Assembly (NCBI GenBank): GCA_019683665.1
Contig: JADGIB010000235.1
Coordinates: 1 to 5,776 of the forward strand
Reading direction: 5' to 3'
DNA: 5,776 bases
From: Solirubrobacteraceae bacterium
GTDB taxonomy: Bacteria; Actinomycetota; Thermoleophilia; Solirubrobacterales; Solirubrobacteraceae
Position 1 is the stretch's first letter; each line of letters opens with the position of its first letter. A program made the translations under genes and the position numbers. Shown one piece after another: positions 1 to 4,615 of this stretch. The notes under the pieces are model-generated. The model was not told where the DNA came from, searched no databases, and saw only the letters and a program-made list of their open reading frames with translations.

Positions 1-5
1 CGCCC

Positions 6-23
6 GCGTCAGATGTGTATAAG
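6..23 (+). other. Nextera/Tn5 adapter remnant (assembly artefact)
   Basis: The string GCGTCAGATGTGTATAAG is identical to 18 consecutive bases of the Illumina Nextera read-1 transposase adapter: the end of the read-1 tail plus the first 13 bases of the Tn5 mosaic end. It is strikingly AT-rich for this window. The match stops before the final AGACAG of the mosaic end, and the next ~55 bases are unusually rich in C runs, which suggests a poor-quality or chimeric read end. This is not genomic sequence. It also supplies false ATG (13) and GTG (15) start codons to the reading frame that follows. Confidence 0.93.
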
Positions 24-527
24 CCACCGCCCCCCCACCCCGGGCCCCCCGCGCGGGCCGCCGCCCCCCCGGGCGGCGCCGCGGTCCGCCGGCACCTCCT
101 CGAGCTGGAGGACATGGTCGTCGTCGAGCGCGAGCGCGACGGGCGGGTGCGCCTGCACCAGCCGTCGATGGCCGTCATCGGGGCGGCCGGCGGCGCGCTG
201 TGGGGCGGCGTCATCGGCCTGCTCTTCCTCCCGCCGCTGCTGGGCGCGGCCCTCGGCGCGGCGGCCGGCGCGGCGACCGGCGCGCTCACCGGCGCGGCCA
301 CCGACCCGGGCATCGACGACCGCTTCCTGCGCGAGCTCGGCGAGCAGCTCGAGCCGGGCCGCGCCGCGCTCATCCTGCTCGTCGTCACGGCCGAGGCCGA
401 CGCGCTGCTGGCCCAGGTGCGGGTCCCCGGGACGGTCATCCAGACCTCGCTGACCGACGAGGACCGCCAGCGCGTCCAGGCCGCGCTCGACGCCGCGCGC
501 CGCCAGGGCCGGACCGCGCCGGGCTGA
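24..527 (+). CDS. DUF1269 family membrane protein, 5' end missing
   Basis: The frame ends at TGA 525-527 and encodes the C-terminal ~140 residues of a DUF1269-type protein. From about base 84 the family pattern is clear: a short LLELEDMVVVERERDGRV segment, then LHQ, then a long Gly/Ala-rich hydrophobic stretch (roughly bases 168-310, including GALWGGVIGLLFLPPLLG). After that come DPGIDDRFLRELGEQL, a hydrophobic strand (ALILLVV), and a closing LTDEDRQRVQAALDAA helix. Family members are about 160-170 residues and begin with a short beta-strand (M-x-x-LIVIGF-like) that is absent here. That part is lost at the contig end, because the frame runs straight into adapter sequence at 6-23. Bases 24-83 translate to a Pro/Gly/Ala-rich string unlike the family and may be sequencing error. 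The function of DUF1269 proteins is not established; a membrane-associated role is inferred from the Gly-rich hydrophobic segment. Confidence 0.85.
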   Translation, partial: PPPPHPGPPARAAAPPGGAAVRRHLLELEDMVVVERERDGRVRLHQPSMAVIGAAGGALWGGVIGLLFLPPLLGAALGAAAGAATGALTGAATDPGIDDRFLRELGEQLEPGRAALILLVVTAEADALLAQVRVPGTVIQTSLTDEDRQRVQAALDAARRQGRTAPG

Positions 528-537
528 CGGCCCGCGC
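516..537 (+). terminator. GC hairpin over the DUF1269 stop codon
   Basis: CGGGC (520-524) pairs with GCCCG (530-534), and the stem continues as GCG/CGC after a one-base bulge. The TGA stop lies in the five-base loop. No T run follows, so this is at best a weak transcription end. Confidence 0.3.
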
Positions 538-542
538 CGCCG

Positions 543-581
543 TTGTCGGATCGCGGGCGCATCGCGACCGGAATCCGACAA
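543..581. repeat. Perfect 9-bp inverted repeat, possible operator
   Basis: TTGTCGGAT (543-551) and ATCCGACAA (573-581) are exact reverse complements with 21 bases between them, so the arm centres are 30 bp apart, about three helical turns. The arms are AT-richer than their surroundings. An inner CGCG/CGCG pairing (552-555 with 563-566) could extend an RNA hairpin. The repeat lies between the DUF1269 stop and the secreted-protein gene. A dimeric regulator site and a transcript-end hairpin are both possible; the lack of a following T run favours an operator. Confidence 0.5.
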
Positions 582-631
582 TCGCGCCGGGGCGGCGGCG
601 CGGAGGGTGCCGGGCGGCGCGGCGCCGTCGG

Positions 632-637
632 TACGGT
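632..637 (+). promoter_or_regulatory. Candidate -10 element TACGGT
   Basis: TACGGT fits the actinobacterial TANNNT -10 pattern. It would start transcription near 644, about 50 bases before the secreted-protein ATG. I see no convincing -35, and such hexamers arise often by chance, so this is weak. Confidence 0.25.
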
Positions 638-695
638 GGTCCCGTCGCCCCTCGCGCCGGGGCGCCGGACTGCCGATACGAGTCATGGACCGAGG

Positions 696-2306
696 ATGAC
701 CGCGCTTCGCCCCTTTCCGCTCCCGACCGCCGCCGCGCTCGCGGCCCTCGCGCTCGGCGCGGCCGCGGCCCCGGCCGCCGCGGCGCCGGGCTGCTCGCCC
801 CTCCCCCTCGCCGTCTCGCTGCCGTCGTCGGACCCGACCGTCCTGCGCGACGACCCGATGGCGGTCGTCCGCGCCCGCCGCGGCGCGACGGTCTCCGACG
901 TGCGCGTGCGCCTGTCGCGCGGCGGGCGCACGGTCGCGACCGGCTCGATCGCCGGGCGCCTGGCCGCCGGGCGGATCGCCGTCGCGCTGCGCCCGGTCGA
1001 CGGCCGCCCGATCGGCCGCGGCCGCTACCGCCTCACCGCCACCGGCCGGCGCGCCGGCTGCGCCCGGCGGACCGCGGTCGCCCGGACCTGGGAGATGCAC
1101 CGCCCGTCGCTGCCGGTCCGGGCCGCCCCGCTGAGCACGCTGACCGGCGACAACGACGGCGGCGTCCGGCTCCTCCTGCGCACGGTCGACCGCGAGGCGG
1201 TCGCGAACGTCCGCGTCCGCCTGCTCGACGGCTCCGGCGCCACCGTCGCGCAGGCGACCGTGCCCGGCGCGTTCCGCGGCCAGCGGATGGTCGACCTCCC
1301 GCTCGCCGGCCCGCTGCGGCCCGGCGCCTACACGCTGCGCGTCGACGGGCGCTCGCACGGCGCGGCGGCGGTCGCGCGCCAGCCGCTGGCCTTCGCCCCC
1401 GGCGCCAGCGAGGCGGCCGCCTCGGCGCCGGCGGCCCCGTCGGCGCCGAGCGCCCCCGCCACCGGCCTCATCGCCCAGCACGCGACCGTCGACTGGTCCG
1501 GCGGCGCCTGGGAGGGCCGCGACGTCGCCGGGTTCGTCGCCCCCGGCATCGGCTACGGCGAGATCGTCTGCCGCCCGGACGCCCAGTGGATCCGCTTCTA
1601 CCCCGACGACCTCGGGCGCGAGGTCTCGATGATGAACTGGACCTACAAGGACTGGTCCGAGAACACCGAGAAGGCGATCCGCGAGGCCGTCCGCACCGCC
1701 ACGAGCGGCCGCGACTTCCGCGAGGGCCTGAACAAGTTCTGGCCGCCGGAGAAGCACTCGACCGGCGAGTTCGACGGGATCATCTCCGACCGCGGCCCGT
1801 TCGGGTCGCCCGCGCCGGCCGACCTCGCCGCCCCGACGACGCTGCGGCTCACGTGGCAGTGGGACTTCAGCCGCCAGAGCGACGAGTCCTGCCACGTCGA
1901 GGCGACGTTCGTCACGCAGTCGCTGGCCAGCGCGCTCACGCCGCTGGCCCGCTCGGGGTCGATCGCCTGGCGCGGCTCCGACGCCGCCGCCGGCCACGAC
2001 GCGACCGCCTTCGCGGTCCCCGGCCTCGGCACGGTCTCGCTCACCTGCCAGGCCGCGGTGAACGGCGCCCGGTCGCTGACCGTCGACACCGAGCAGGGCG
2101 CGACGGTGACGCTGCGCGAGGCGTCGACCGACAGCGCCCGCGGCCAGGCCCTCGGCCCGGTGTCGGCCGACCTGCCGAACAACGGGATGCTCGCGGTCGC
2201 CTTCCCGAGCGGCGCGCGCCTGCTCGTCAGCTCCCGCTGGAAGGTCAACGACCCCGACCCGGCCCAGAACAGCTGCTTCGTCGCCGCGCAGGCGATCGTC
2301 CCGTGA
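696..2306 (+). CDS. Secreted protein with two pairs of duplicated beta-rich domains
   Basis: This 536-residue protein has an N-terminal signal peptide (one Arg, then an Ala/Leu core, residues 1 to ~30). The ATG at 696 is chosen because it places this signal first; the frame is open further upstream (TTG at 543), but that would bury the signal. No normal ribosome binding site is seen, as GAGG abuts the ATG. Residues 64-118 and 167-220 look like two copies of one domain: both open with V-[SA]-[DN]-VRVRL and end in G-R/A-Y-x-L. An Ala/Pro/Ser linker (about 236-256) follows. The C-terminal half also carries a duplication, with GFVAPGIGYGEIVC (279-292) matching AFAVPGLGTVSLTC (438-451) and SCHVEA (398-403) matching SCFVAA (526-531). 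Each copy therefore has a Cys pair (C292/C399, C451/C527) that could form a disulfide. The first copy carries an inserted W/K/E-rich stretch (about 315-360). No enzymatic motif is recognised. Export to the cell surface or medium is inferred; the function is unknown. Confidence 0.82.
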   Translation: MTALRPFPLPTAAALAALALGAAAAPAAAAPGCSPLPLAVSLPSSDPTVLRDDPMAVVRARRGATVSDVRVRLSRGGRTVATGSIAGRLAAGRIAVALRPVDGRPIGRGRYRLTATGRRAGCARRTAVARTWEMHRPSLPVRAAPLSTLTGDNDGGVRLLLRTVDREAVANVRVRLLDGSGATVAQATVPGAFRGQRMVDLPLAGPLRPGAYTLRVDGRSHGAAAVARQPLAFAPGASEAAASAPAAPSAPSAPATGLIAQHATVDWSGGAWEGRDVAGFVAPGIGYGEIVCRPDAQWIRFYPDDLGREVSMMNWTYKDWSENTEKAIREAVRTATSGRDFREGLNKFWPPEKHSTGEFDGIISDRGPFGSPAPADLAAPTTLRLTWQWDFSRQSDESCHVEATFVTQSLASALTPLARSGSIAWRGSDAAAGHDATAFAVPGLGTVSLTCQAAVNGARSLTVDTEQGATVTLREASTDSARGQALGPVSADLPNNGMLAVAFPSGARLLVSSRWKVNDPDPAQNSCFVAAQAIVP

Positions 2307-2308
2307 CG

Positions 2309-2314
2309 TAGGGT
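2309..2314 (+). promoter_or_regulatory. Candidate -10 element for the HAD gene
   Basis: TAGGGT (TANNNT pattern) starts three bases after the stop of the secreted-protein gene and ends eight bases before the ATG at 2323. A start of transcription at the usual 6-8 bases downstream would give a leaderless mRNA. The same GTAGGG could instead act as a weak ribosome binding site nine bases from the ATG, so the two readings compete. Confidence 0.35.
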
Positions 2315-2322
2315 TGCGCGCG

Positions 2323-3018
2323 ATGCGCGCGCTCGACCCCACCGCCTACGACGTCCTCACGTTCGACTGCTACGGCACGATCATCGACTGGGACCGCGGT
2401 CTCGTCGACGCGCTGCGGCCGGTGCTCGCCGCCCACGGCACCCGCGAGGTGTCCGACGCCGAGCTGCTCGACCTGTACGCCCGCGTCGAGCGCGAGCTCG
2501 AGCACGGGCGGCACCGCCGCTACCGCGAGGTCGTCGGCGACGCGCTGCGCCGCATCGCGCAGGAGCTCGGCGCCTCGCCGGTCTCCGACGAGGAGGCCGA
2601 CGCCGCCGGCGGCTCGGTCGGCACCTGGCCGCCGTTCCCCGACTCGGCGCAGGCCCTGGCCCGGCTGCAGCGCAGCTACCGGCTCATCGTGGTCACCAAC
2701 TGCGACGACGACCTGTTCGCCGGCAGCCAGGCGCAGCTCGGCCTGCGCTTCGACGAGATCGTCACCGCCGAGCAGGTCGGCGCCTACAAGCCCGACCACC
2801 GGATGTTCGAGGAGGCGTTCCGGCGCGCCGGCGTCCCCCGCGAGCGGATCCTCCACGTCGCCCAGAGCCTCTACCACGACCACGAGCCCGCCCGCGAGCT
2901 CGGCCTCGCGAGCGTCTGGGTCGACCGCCGCGGCCAGGGCACGACGGCCGGCACGACGGCGGCGCCGGCGCTCGTCGTCCCCGACCTCGCGACGCTCGCG
3001 GACACGCTCGACGGCTAG
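2323..3018 (+). CDS. HAD-superfamily hydrolase, haloacid-dehalogenase-type
   Basis: This 231-residue protein is a complete HAD fold. Motif I is FDCYGTIIDWD, with nucleophile Asp15. Motif II is VVTN (Thr125, Asn126). Motif III is YKPD (Lys156). Motif IV is the HVAQSLYHDHEPARELGL segment with Asp186. A helical cap (about 25-105) sits between motifs I and II. The residue two after the nucleophile is Tyr17, not the Asp used as general acid by HAD phosphatases; DxYGT is the signature of the type II 2-haloacid dehalogenase branch. However, the classic SSNxWD motif is replaced by AQSLYHD, and I see no counterpart of the substrate Arg segment after motif I. The substrate therefore cannot be named; a cytoplasmic small-molecule hydrolase is inferred. 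ATG 2323 is preferred over the in-frame TTG at 2314 because Met-Arg-Ala leads directly to motif I. It lies 16 bases after the upstream gene. Confidence 0.88.
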   Translation: MRALDPTAYDVLTFDCYGTIIDWDRGLVDALRPVLAAHGTREVSDAELLDLYARVERELEHGRHRRYREVVGDALRRIAQELGASPVSDEEADAAGGSVGTWPPFPDSAQALARLQRSYRLIVVTNCDDDLFAGSQAQLGLRFDEIVTAEQVGAYKPDHRMFEEAFRRAGVPRERILHVAQSLYHDHEPARELGLASVWVDRRGQGTTAGTTAAPALVVPDLATLADTLDG

Positions 3019-3019
3019 A

Positions 3020-3050
3020 CCGGGGCGGCGGCGGGCATACCCGGCCCCGG
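3020..3050 (+). terminator. GC-rich hairpin after the HAD gene
   Basis: CCGGGGC (3020-3026) pairs with GCCCCGG (3044-3050). An inner CGGG/CCCG stem (3032-3035 with 3040-3043) closes a CATA loop. It begins two bases after the TAG stop. No T run follows, so it may be a transcript-end structure rather than an efficient terminator. Confidence 0.4.
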
Positions 3051-3065
3051 GAGACGCCGTCCACC

Positions 3066-3074
3066 GAGAAGGAG
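3066..3074 (+). promoter_or_regulatory. Strong ribosome binding site
   Basis: GAGAAGGAG ends eight bases before the ATG at 3083 and fixes that start. It is one of only a few clear Shine-Dalgarno sequences in the window. Confidence 0.8.
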
Positions 3075-3082
3075 CCGATTCG

Positions 3083-3562
3083 ATGCGCACGCCGCTGGTC
3101 CGATCCGCCGCCGTCGCCGCCGTCTGCGGGGCGCTGCTGGCCGCCCCGGGCGCCGCCGTCGCCGACGACGCCGCGATGAAGGCCGCGATCCCGGCCGCGT
3201 TCGACGCCCTGGCCGCGAAGGAGCGGGCGGCGTCGCGGGCGATCCAGAGCTTCAACCGCCGCGACCGCGCGACGAGGGCCGGGCGCGCGAAGGTGCGGGC
3301 CGTCGGCCGGGCCGTGCGGACCTTCCAGGCGCTGCTCCTCGGCCAGGAGCCCTCGACGCCGCAGGGCGAGGAGGCGCGCCGGGCGCTGCTGCGCGGGCTC
3401 GACCTCGAGGCGACGGCGACGCGCCGGATCGACCTCGCGATGAAGTCGGCCGGGCGCAGCTCGGTGGCCCGGACGAACCGGATCATCGCCCGCGCGAACC
3501 GGACGCTGAAGCGCGCCAACGCGGCGCTCCTGGCCGCGATGCGGCTCGTCCAGGCGCTCTAG
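3083..3562 (+). CDS. Small secreted alpha-helical protein, unknown function
   Basis: This is a 159-residue protein. Residues 1-27 form a clear signal peptide: MRTPLVR, then an Ala/Val/Leu core, then an AVA-DD cleavage site. The mature part (about 132 residues) is rich in Ala, Arg and Leu and contains no Cys and no Trp. It reads as several amphipathic helices, with a possible break at GQEPSTPQGEE (about 87-97). The C-terminal third repeats an R-x-N-R pattern (ARTNRIIARANRTLKRANAAL), giving a strongly basic helix. No family is recognised. A soluble periplasmic or extracellular protein that may bind nucleic acid or an anionic surface is only a guess from composition. The start is set by the ribosome binding site at 3066-3074. 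It sits between two hairpins, so it may be its own transcription unit. Confidence 0.75.
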   Translation: MRTPLVRSAAVAAVCGALLAAPGAAVADDAAMKAAIPAAFDALAAKERAASRAIQSFNRRDRATRAGRAKVRAVGRAVRTFQALLLGQEPSTPQGEEARRALLRGLDLEATATRRIDLAMKSAGRSSVARTNRIIARANRTLKRANAALLAAMRLVQAL

Positions 3563-3589
3563 CCCGCCGCCGCTCCCGGCGGCGCGGGC
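3562..3589 (+). terminator. GC-rich hairpin after the small secreted protein
   Basis: GCCCGCCGCC (3562-3571) pairs with GGCGGC (3578-3583) and CGGGC-type bases up to 3589 through a two-base bulge, leaving a six-base loop (3572-3577). It starts on the last base of the stop codon. It has no T run but is stable enough to be a plausible transcript end. Confidence 0.45.
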
Positions 3590-3595
3590 GCCGAA

Positions 3596-3623
3596 TTAGG
3601 CAACCCTGCTTCGGGTGCCCTAA
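3596..3623. promoter_or_regulatory. Imperfect inverted repeat, candidate operator
   Basis: TTAGGCAACCC (3596-3606) and GGGTGCCCTAA (3613-3623) pair at 9 of 11 positions around a six-base centre. The right arm overlaps the candidate -10 TAATAT (3621-3626), so a bound protein would block RNA polymerase. The TTAGG...CCTAA ends recall DtxR/IdeR iron-regulator boxes (TTAGGTTAGGCTAACCTAA), but the spacing is 28 bp rather than 19, so identity with that family is not supported. Confidence 0.5.
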
Positions 3624-3626
3624 TAT
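3621..3626 (+). promoter_or_regulatory. -10 element TAATAT of a leaderless promoter
   Basis: TAATAT is close to the TATAAT consensus and stands out in GC-rich surroundings. It ends nine bases before the ATG at 3636, so transcription would start at or within a few bases of the start codon. This matches the absence of any ribosome binding site there. No good -35 is visible. Confidence 0.6.
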
Positions 3627-3635
3627 GTGCCGCCG

Positions 3636-3818
3636 ATGGAGCACGTCCCCGAACCCGAGCGCACCGACTTCCCGCGGCTGGGCGCCCGCGCCCGCCAGTG
3701 GCAGCGCTTCGAGCGCGCGCTGCACGAGTGGCTGCAGACGCCCGAGGGCCGCTTCGTCACCTGGTGCGCCCAGCGCGAGATCGACGACGTCGCCGTCGCC
3801 GGCTCGTCGCGCGCCTGA
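3636..3818 (+). CDS. Small 60-residue protein, unknown function
   Basis: The ATG at 3636 opens a 60-residue frame ending at TGA 3816-3818. The GTG at 3627 is in frame, but it lies directly against the -10 box and would probably precede the transcript start. The product has an acidic/Pro start (MEHVPEPERTDFPRLG). An amphipathic helix rich in Arg and Trp follows (about 16-36, RQWQRFERALHEWLQT). After it come EGRFVTWC with a single Cys44 and the tail QREIDDVAVAGSSRA. There is no signal peptide or membrane segment, so it is probably cytoplasmic. No family is recognised. Support for expression comes from context: a good -10 box, an operator-like repeat before it, and a hairpin with a T run after it. 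A frame one base out of phase, starting at 3625, is also open over most of this region but lacks comparable composition. Confidence 0.62.
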   Translation: MEHVPEPERTDFPRLGARARQWQRFERALHEWLQTPEGRFVTWCAQREIDDVAVAGSSRA

Positions 3819-3849
3819 GCCGCCGCCCGCACGCCCGTCCTCGCCGGTC

Positions 3850-3872
3850 ACGCCGCGCCCCGCGCGGCGTTT
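3850..3872 (+). terminator. Rho-independent terminator
   Basis: ACGCCGCGC (3850-3858) pairs perfectly with GCGCGGCGT (3862-3870) around a CCC loop and is followed by TTTCGT. It lies 31 bases after the 60-residue ORF and before the ferritin-like promoter, so it separates the two units. Confidence 0.72.
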
Positions 3873-3925
3873 CGTCGTGCCCGGACGCCGGGACATCTTT
3901 GACTCGGACGTTATTTTGCGCGAGT

Positions 3926-3934
3926 TGTTATAGT
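3926..3934 (+). promoter_or_regulatory. Extended -10 promoter of the ferritin-like gene
   Basis: TGTTATAGT matches the extended -10 pattern TGnTATAAT with one change. It lies in an AT-rich island (about 3894-3935) unlike the rest of the window. TTGACT at 3899-3904 is a consensus-like -35, but it is 24 bases away, too far for this -10. GTTAT occurs twice, at 3910 and 3927, 17 bp apart. Transcription would start near 3940. Confidence 0.6.
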
Positions 3935-3937
3935 CCC

Positions 3938-3974
3938 TGGGCAGTAACGACCACCTGTCCGAAGGAGCTGCCCA
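3938..3974 (+). promoter_or_regulatory. 5' leader hairpin enclosing the ribosome binding site
   Basis: TGGGCAG (3938-3944) is the exact complement of CTGCCCA (3968-3974), which ends on the A of the start codon. The ribosome binding site GAAGGAG (3961-3967) lies in the loop, next to the stem. A CCT at 3954-3956 could also pair with its AGG. If folded, the structure would limit access to the start codon, a possible translational control. The predicted transcript start near 3940 might remove the outermost pairs. Confidence 0.4.
3961..3967 (+). promoter_or_regulatory. Ribosome binding site of the ferritin-like gene
   Basis: GAAGGAG lies six bases before ATG 3974, which is ideal spacing. It excludes longer starts that extend the same frame upstream to 3698. 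Confidence 0.85.
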
Positions 3975-4471
3975 TGGCCACGACCAAGCACGCCGGCGCC
4001 GGCATCCTCGCCGAGGCCAACGCCGCCAAGCGCGAGGAGATCGTCGAGCTCCTCACCCAGGCGTACTGGATGGAGATCGAGACGGTCATGAGCTATCTCG
4101 CGAACGCGTCGAACCTCGACGGCATCCGCGCCGAGGAGATCGCCGAGGCGCTCGACGAGGACGTCGACGAGGAGCTCGGCCACGCGCGCGCGTTCGCCCG
4201 CCGCATCAAGGAGCTGTACGGCACCCCGCCCGGCTCGGCCGAGTTCACCGCCACCCAGAGCTTCCTGCAGCCCCCCGCCGACCCGGCCGACGTCGCGACC
4301 GTGATCCGCGGCGTGATCGAGGCCGAGAGCGGCGCGATCGCGCACTACAACCGCATCATCGAGGCCTGCGACGGCGTCGACTGGGCGACGCAGGACATGG
4401 TGATCGAGATCCTGCGCGACGAGGAGGGCCACCTCCGCAAGTTCGAGCGCTACCTGCGCGAGTTCGAGTAG
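3974..4471 (+). CDS. Ferritin-like (bacterioferritin-related) diiron protein
   Basis: This 165-residue protein is a four-helix bundle with the diiron ligand pattern of bacterioferritins. Helix A has Glu34 and Tyr41 (E-x6-Y). Helix B has Glu67-x-x-His70 in DEELGHARAF. Helix C has Glu118 in IEAESGAIAHYN. Helix D has Glu150-x-x-His153 in DEEGHLRKFERYL. These would bind two irons for Fe(II) oxidation and storage or peroxide detoxification in the cytoplasm. The bacterioferritin haem ligand Met, expected between Glu67 and His70, is Leu68 here. Haem binding of the usual kind is thus unlikely, and the protein is better called ferritin-like than Bfr. The short ~30-residue N-terminal extension is Ala/Lys-rich. 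The start is fixed by GAAGGAG at 3961-3967. It has its own promoter and is followed by hairpins, so it is probably monocistronic. Whether it forms a 24-mer cage cannot be told from sequence. Confidence 0.88.
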   Translation: MATTKHAGAGILAEANAAKREEIVELLTQAYWMEIETVMSYLANASNLDGIRAEEIAEALDEDVDEELGHARAFARRIKELYGTPPGSAEFTATQSFLQPPADPADVATVIRGVIEAESGAIAHYNRIIEACDGVDWATQDMVIEILRDEEGHLRKFERYLREFE

Positions 4472-4507
4472 CCCGCCGCCCGGTCCGATCCGGGACCCGC
4501 CGCGCCC

Positions 4508-4531
4508 CGCCCGGTTTGGCCGCGCCGGGCG
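4508..4531 (+). terminator. Hairpin after the ferritin-like gene
   Basis: CGCCCGG (4508-4514) pairs with CCGGGCG (4525-4531) around a ten-base loop. It lies about 37 bases after the stop and is likely a first transcript-end structure ahead of the stronger palindrome at 4562-4599. No T run follows. Confidence 0.4.
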
Positions 4532-4561
4532 CACGGGTACCTCACCGACCGACTCTCCTCC

Positions 4562-4599
4562 GCTCCGCGGGCCCGGGCGGCCGCCCGGGTCCGCGGAGC
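4562..4599. terminator. 38-bp palindrome, probable bidirectional terminator
   Basis: GCTCCGCGGGCCCGGGCGG (4562-4580) is the reverse complement of 4581-4599 except for one G-T pair, which is a wobble in RNA. The two arms abut with no spacer. It lies between the stops of two convergent genes (4471 plus, 4616 minus) and folds equally well from either strand, so it probably ends both transcripts. Neither side has a T run. Confidence 0.65.
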
Positions 4600-4615
4600 T
4601 CCCTCCGCGGCCGGG

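Noticed and set aside
543..695. TTG-initiated extension of the secreted protein
   Set aside because: It would place 51 Arg/Gly-rich residues before a clear signal peptide and would start inside the inverted repeat; ATG 696 is preferred.
696..797. Lipoprotein signal with Cys33
   Set aside because: The residues before Cys33 are A-P-G; position -3 lacks the Leu expected in a lipobox and -2 is Pro, so ordinary signal peptidase cleavage is more likely.
9..2342. Very long minus-strand open frame (777 codons) opposite the DUF1269 and secreted-protein genes
   Set aside because: Its translation is low-complexity Arg/Gly/Ala/Asp-rich, has no domain, and lies antisense to two genes with clear signal or family features. 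Long antisense frames are expected at this GC content.
2245..3519. Minus-strand open frame of 424 codons opposite the HAD gene and small secreted protein
   Set aside because: It covers the HAD motifs on the other strand and has shadow-type composition with no recognisable family.
3596..3614. True IdeR/DtxR box
   Set aside because: Only the outer TTAGG/CCTAA agree with the consensus, and the arms are 28 bp end to end rather than 19. Kept as a generic operator candidate.
3899..3904. TTGACT as -35 of the ferritin-like promoter
   Set aside because: It is 24 bases from TATAGT, and no acceptable -10 lies 16-19 bases downstream. It may be chance or belong to a regulator site.
3698..3973. Upstream extension of the ferritin-like frame
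   Set aside because: It runs through the 60-residue ORF, its terminator and the ferritin promoter, and is Arg-rich junk. The ribosome binding site at 3961-3967 fixes ATG 3974.
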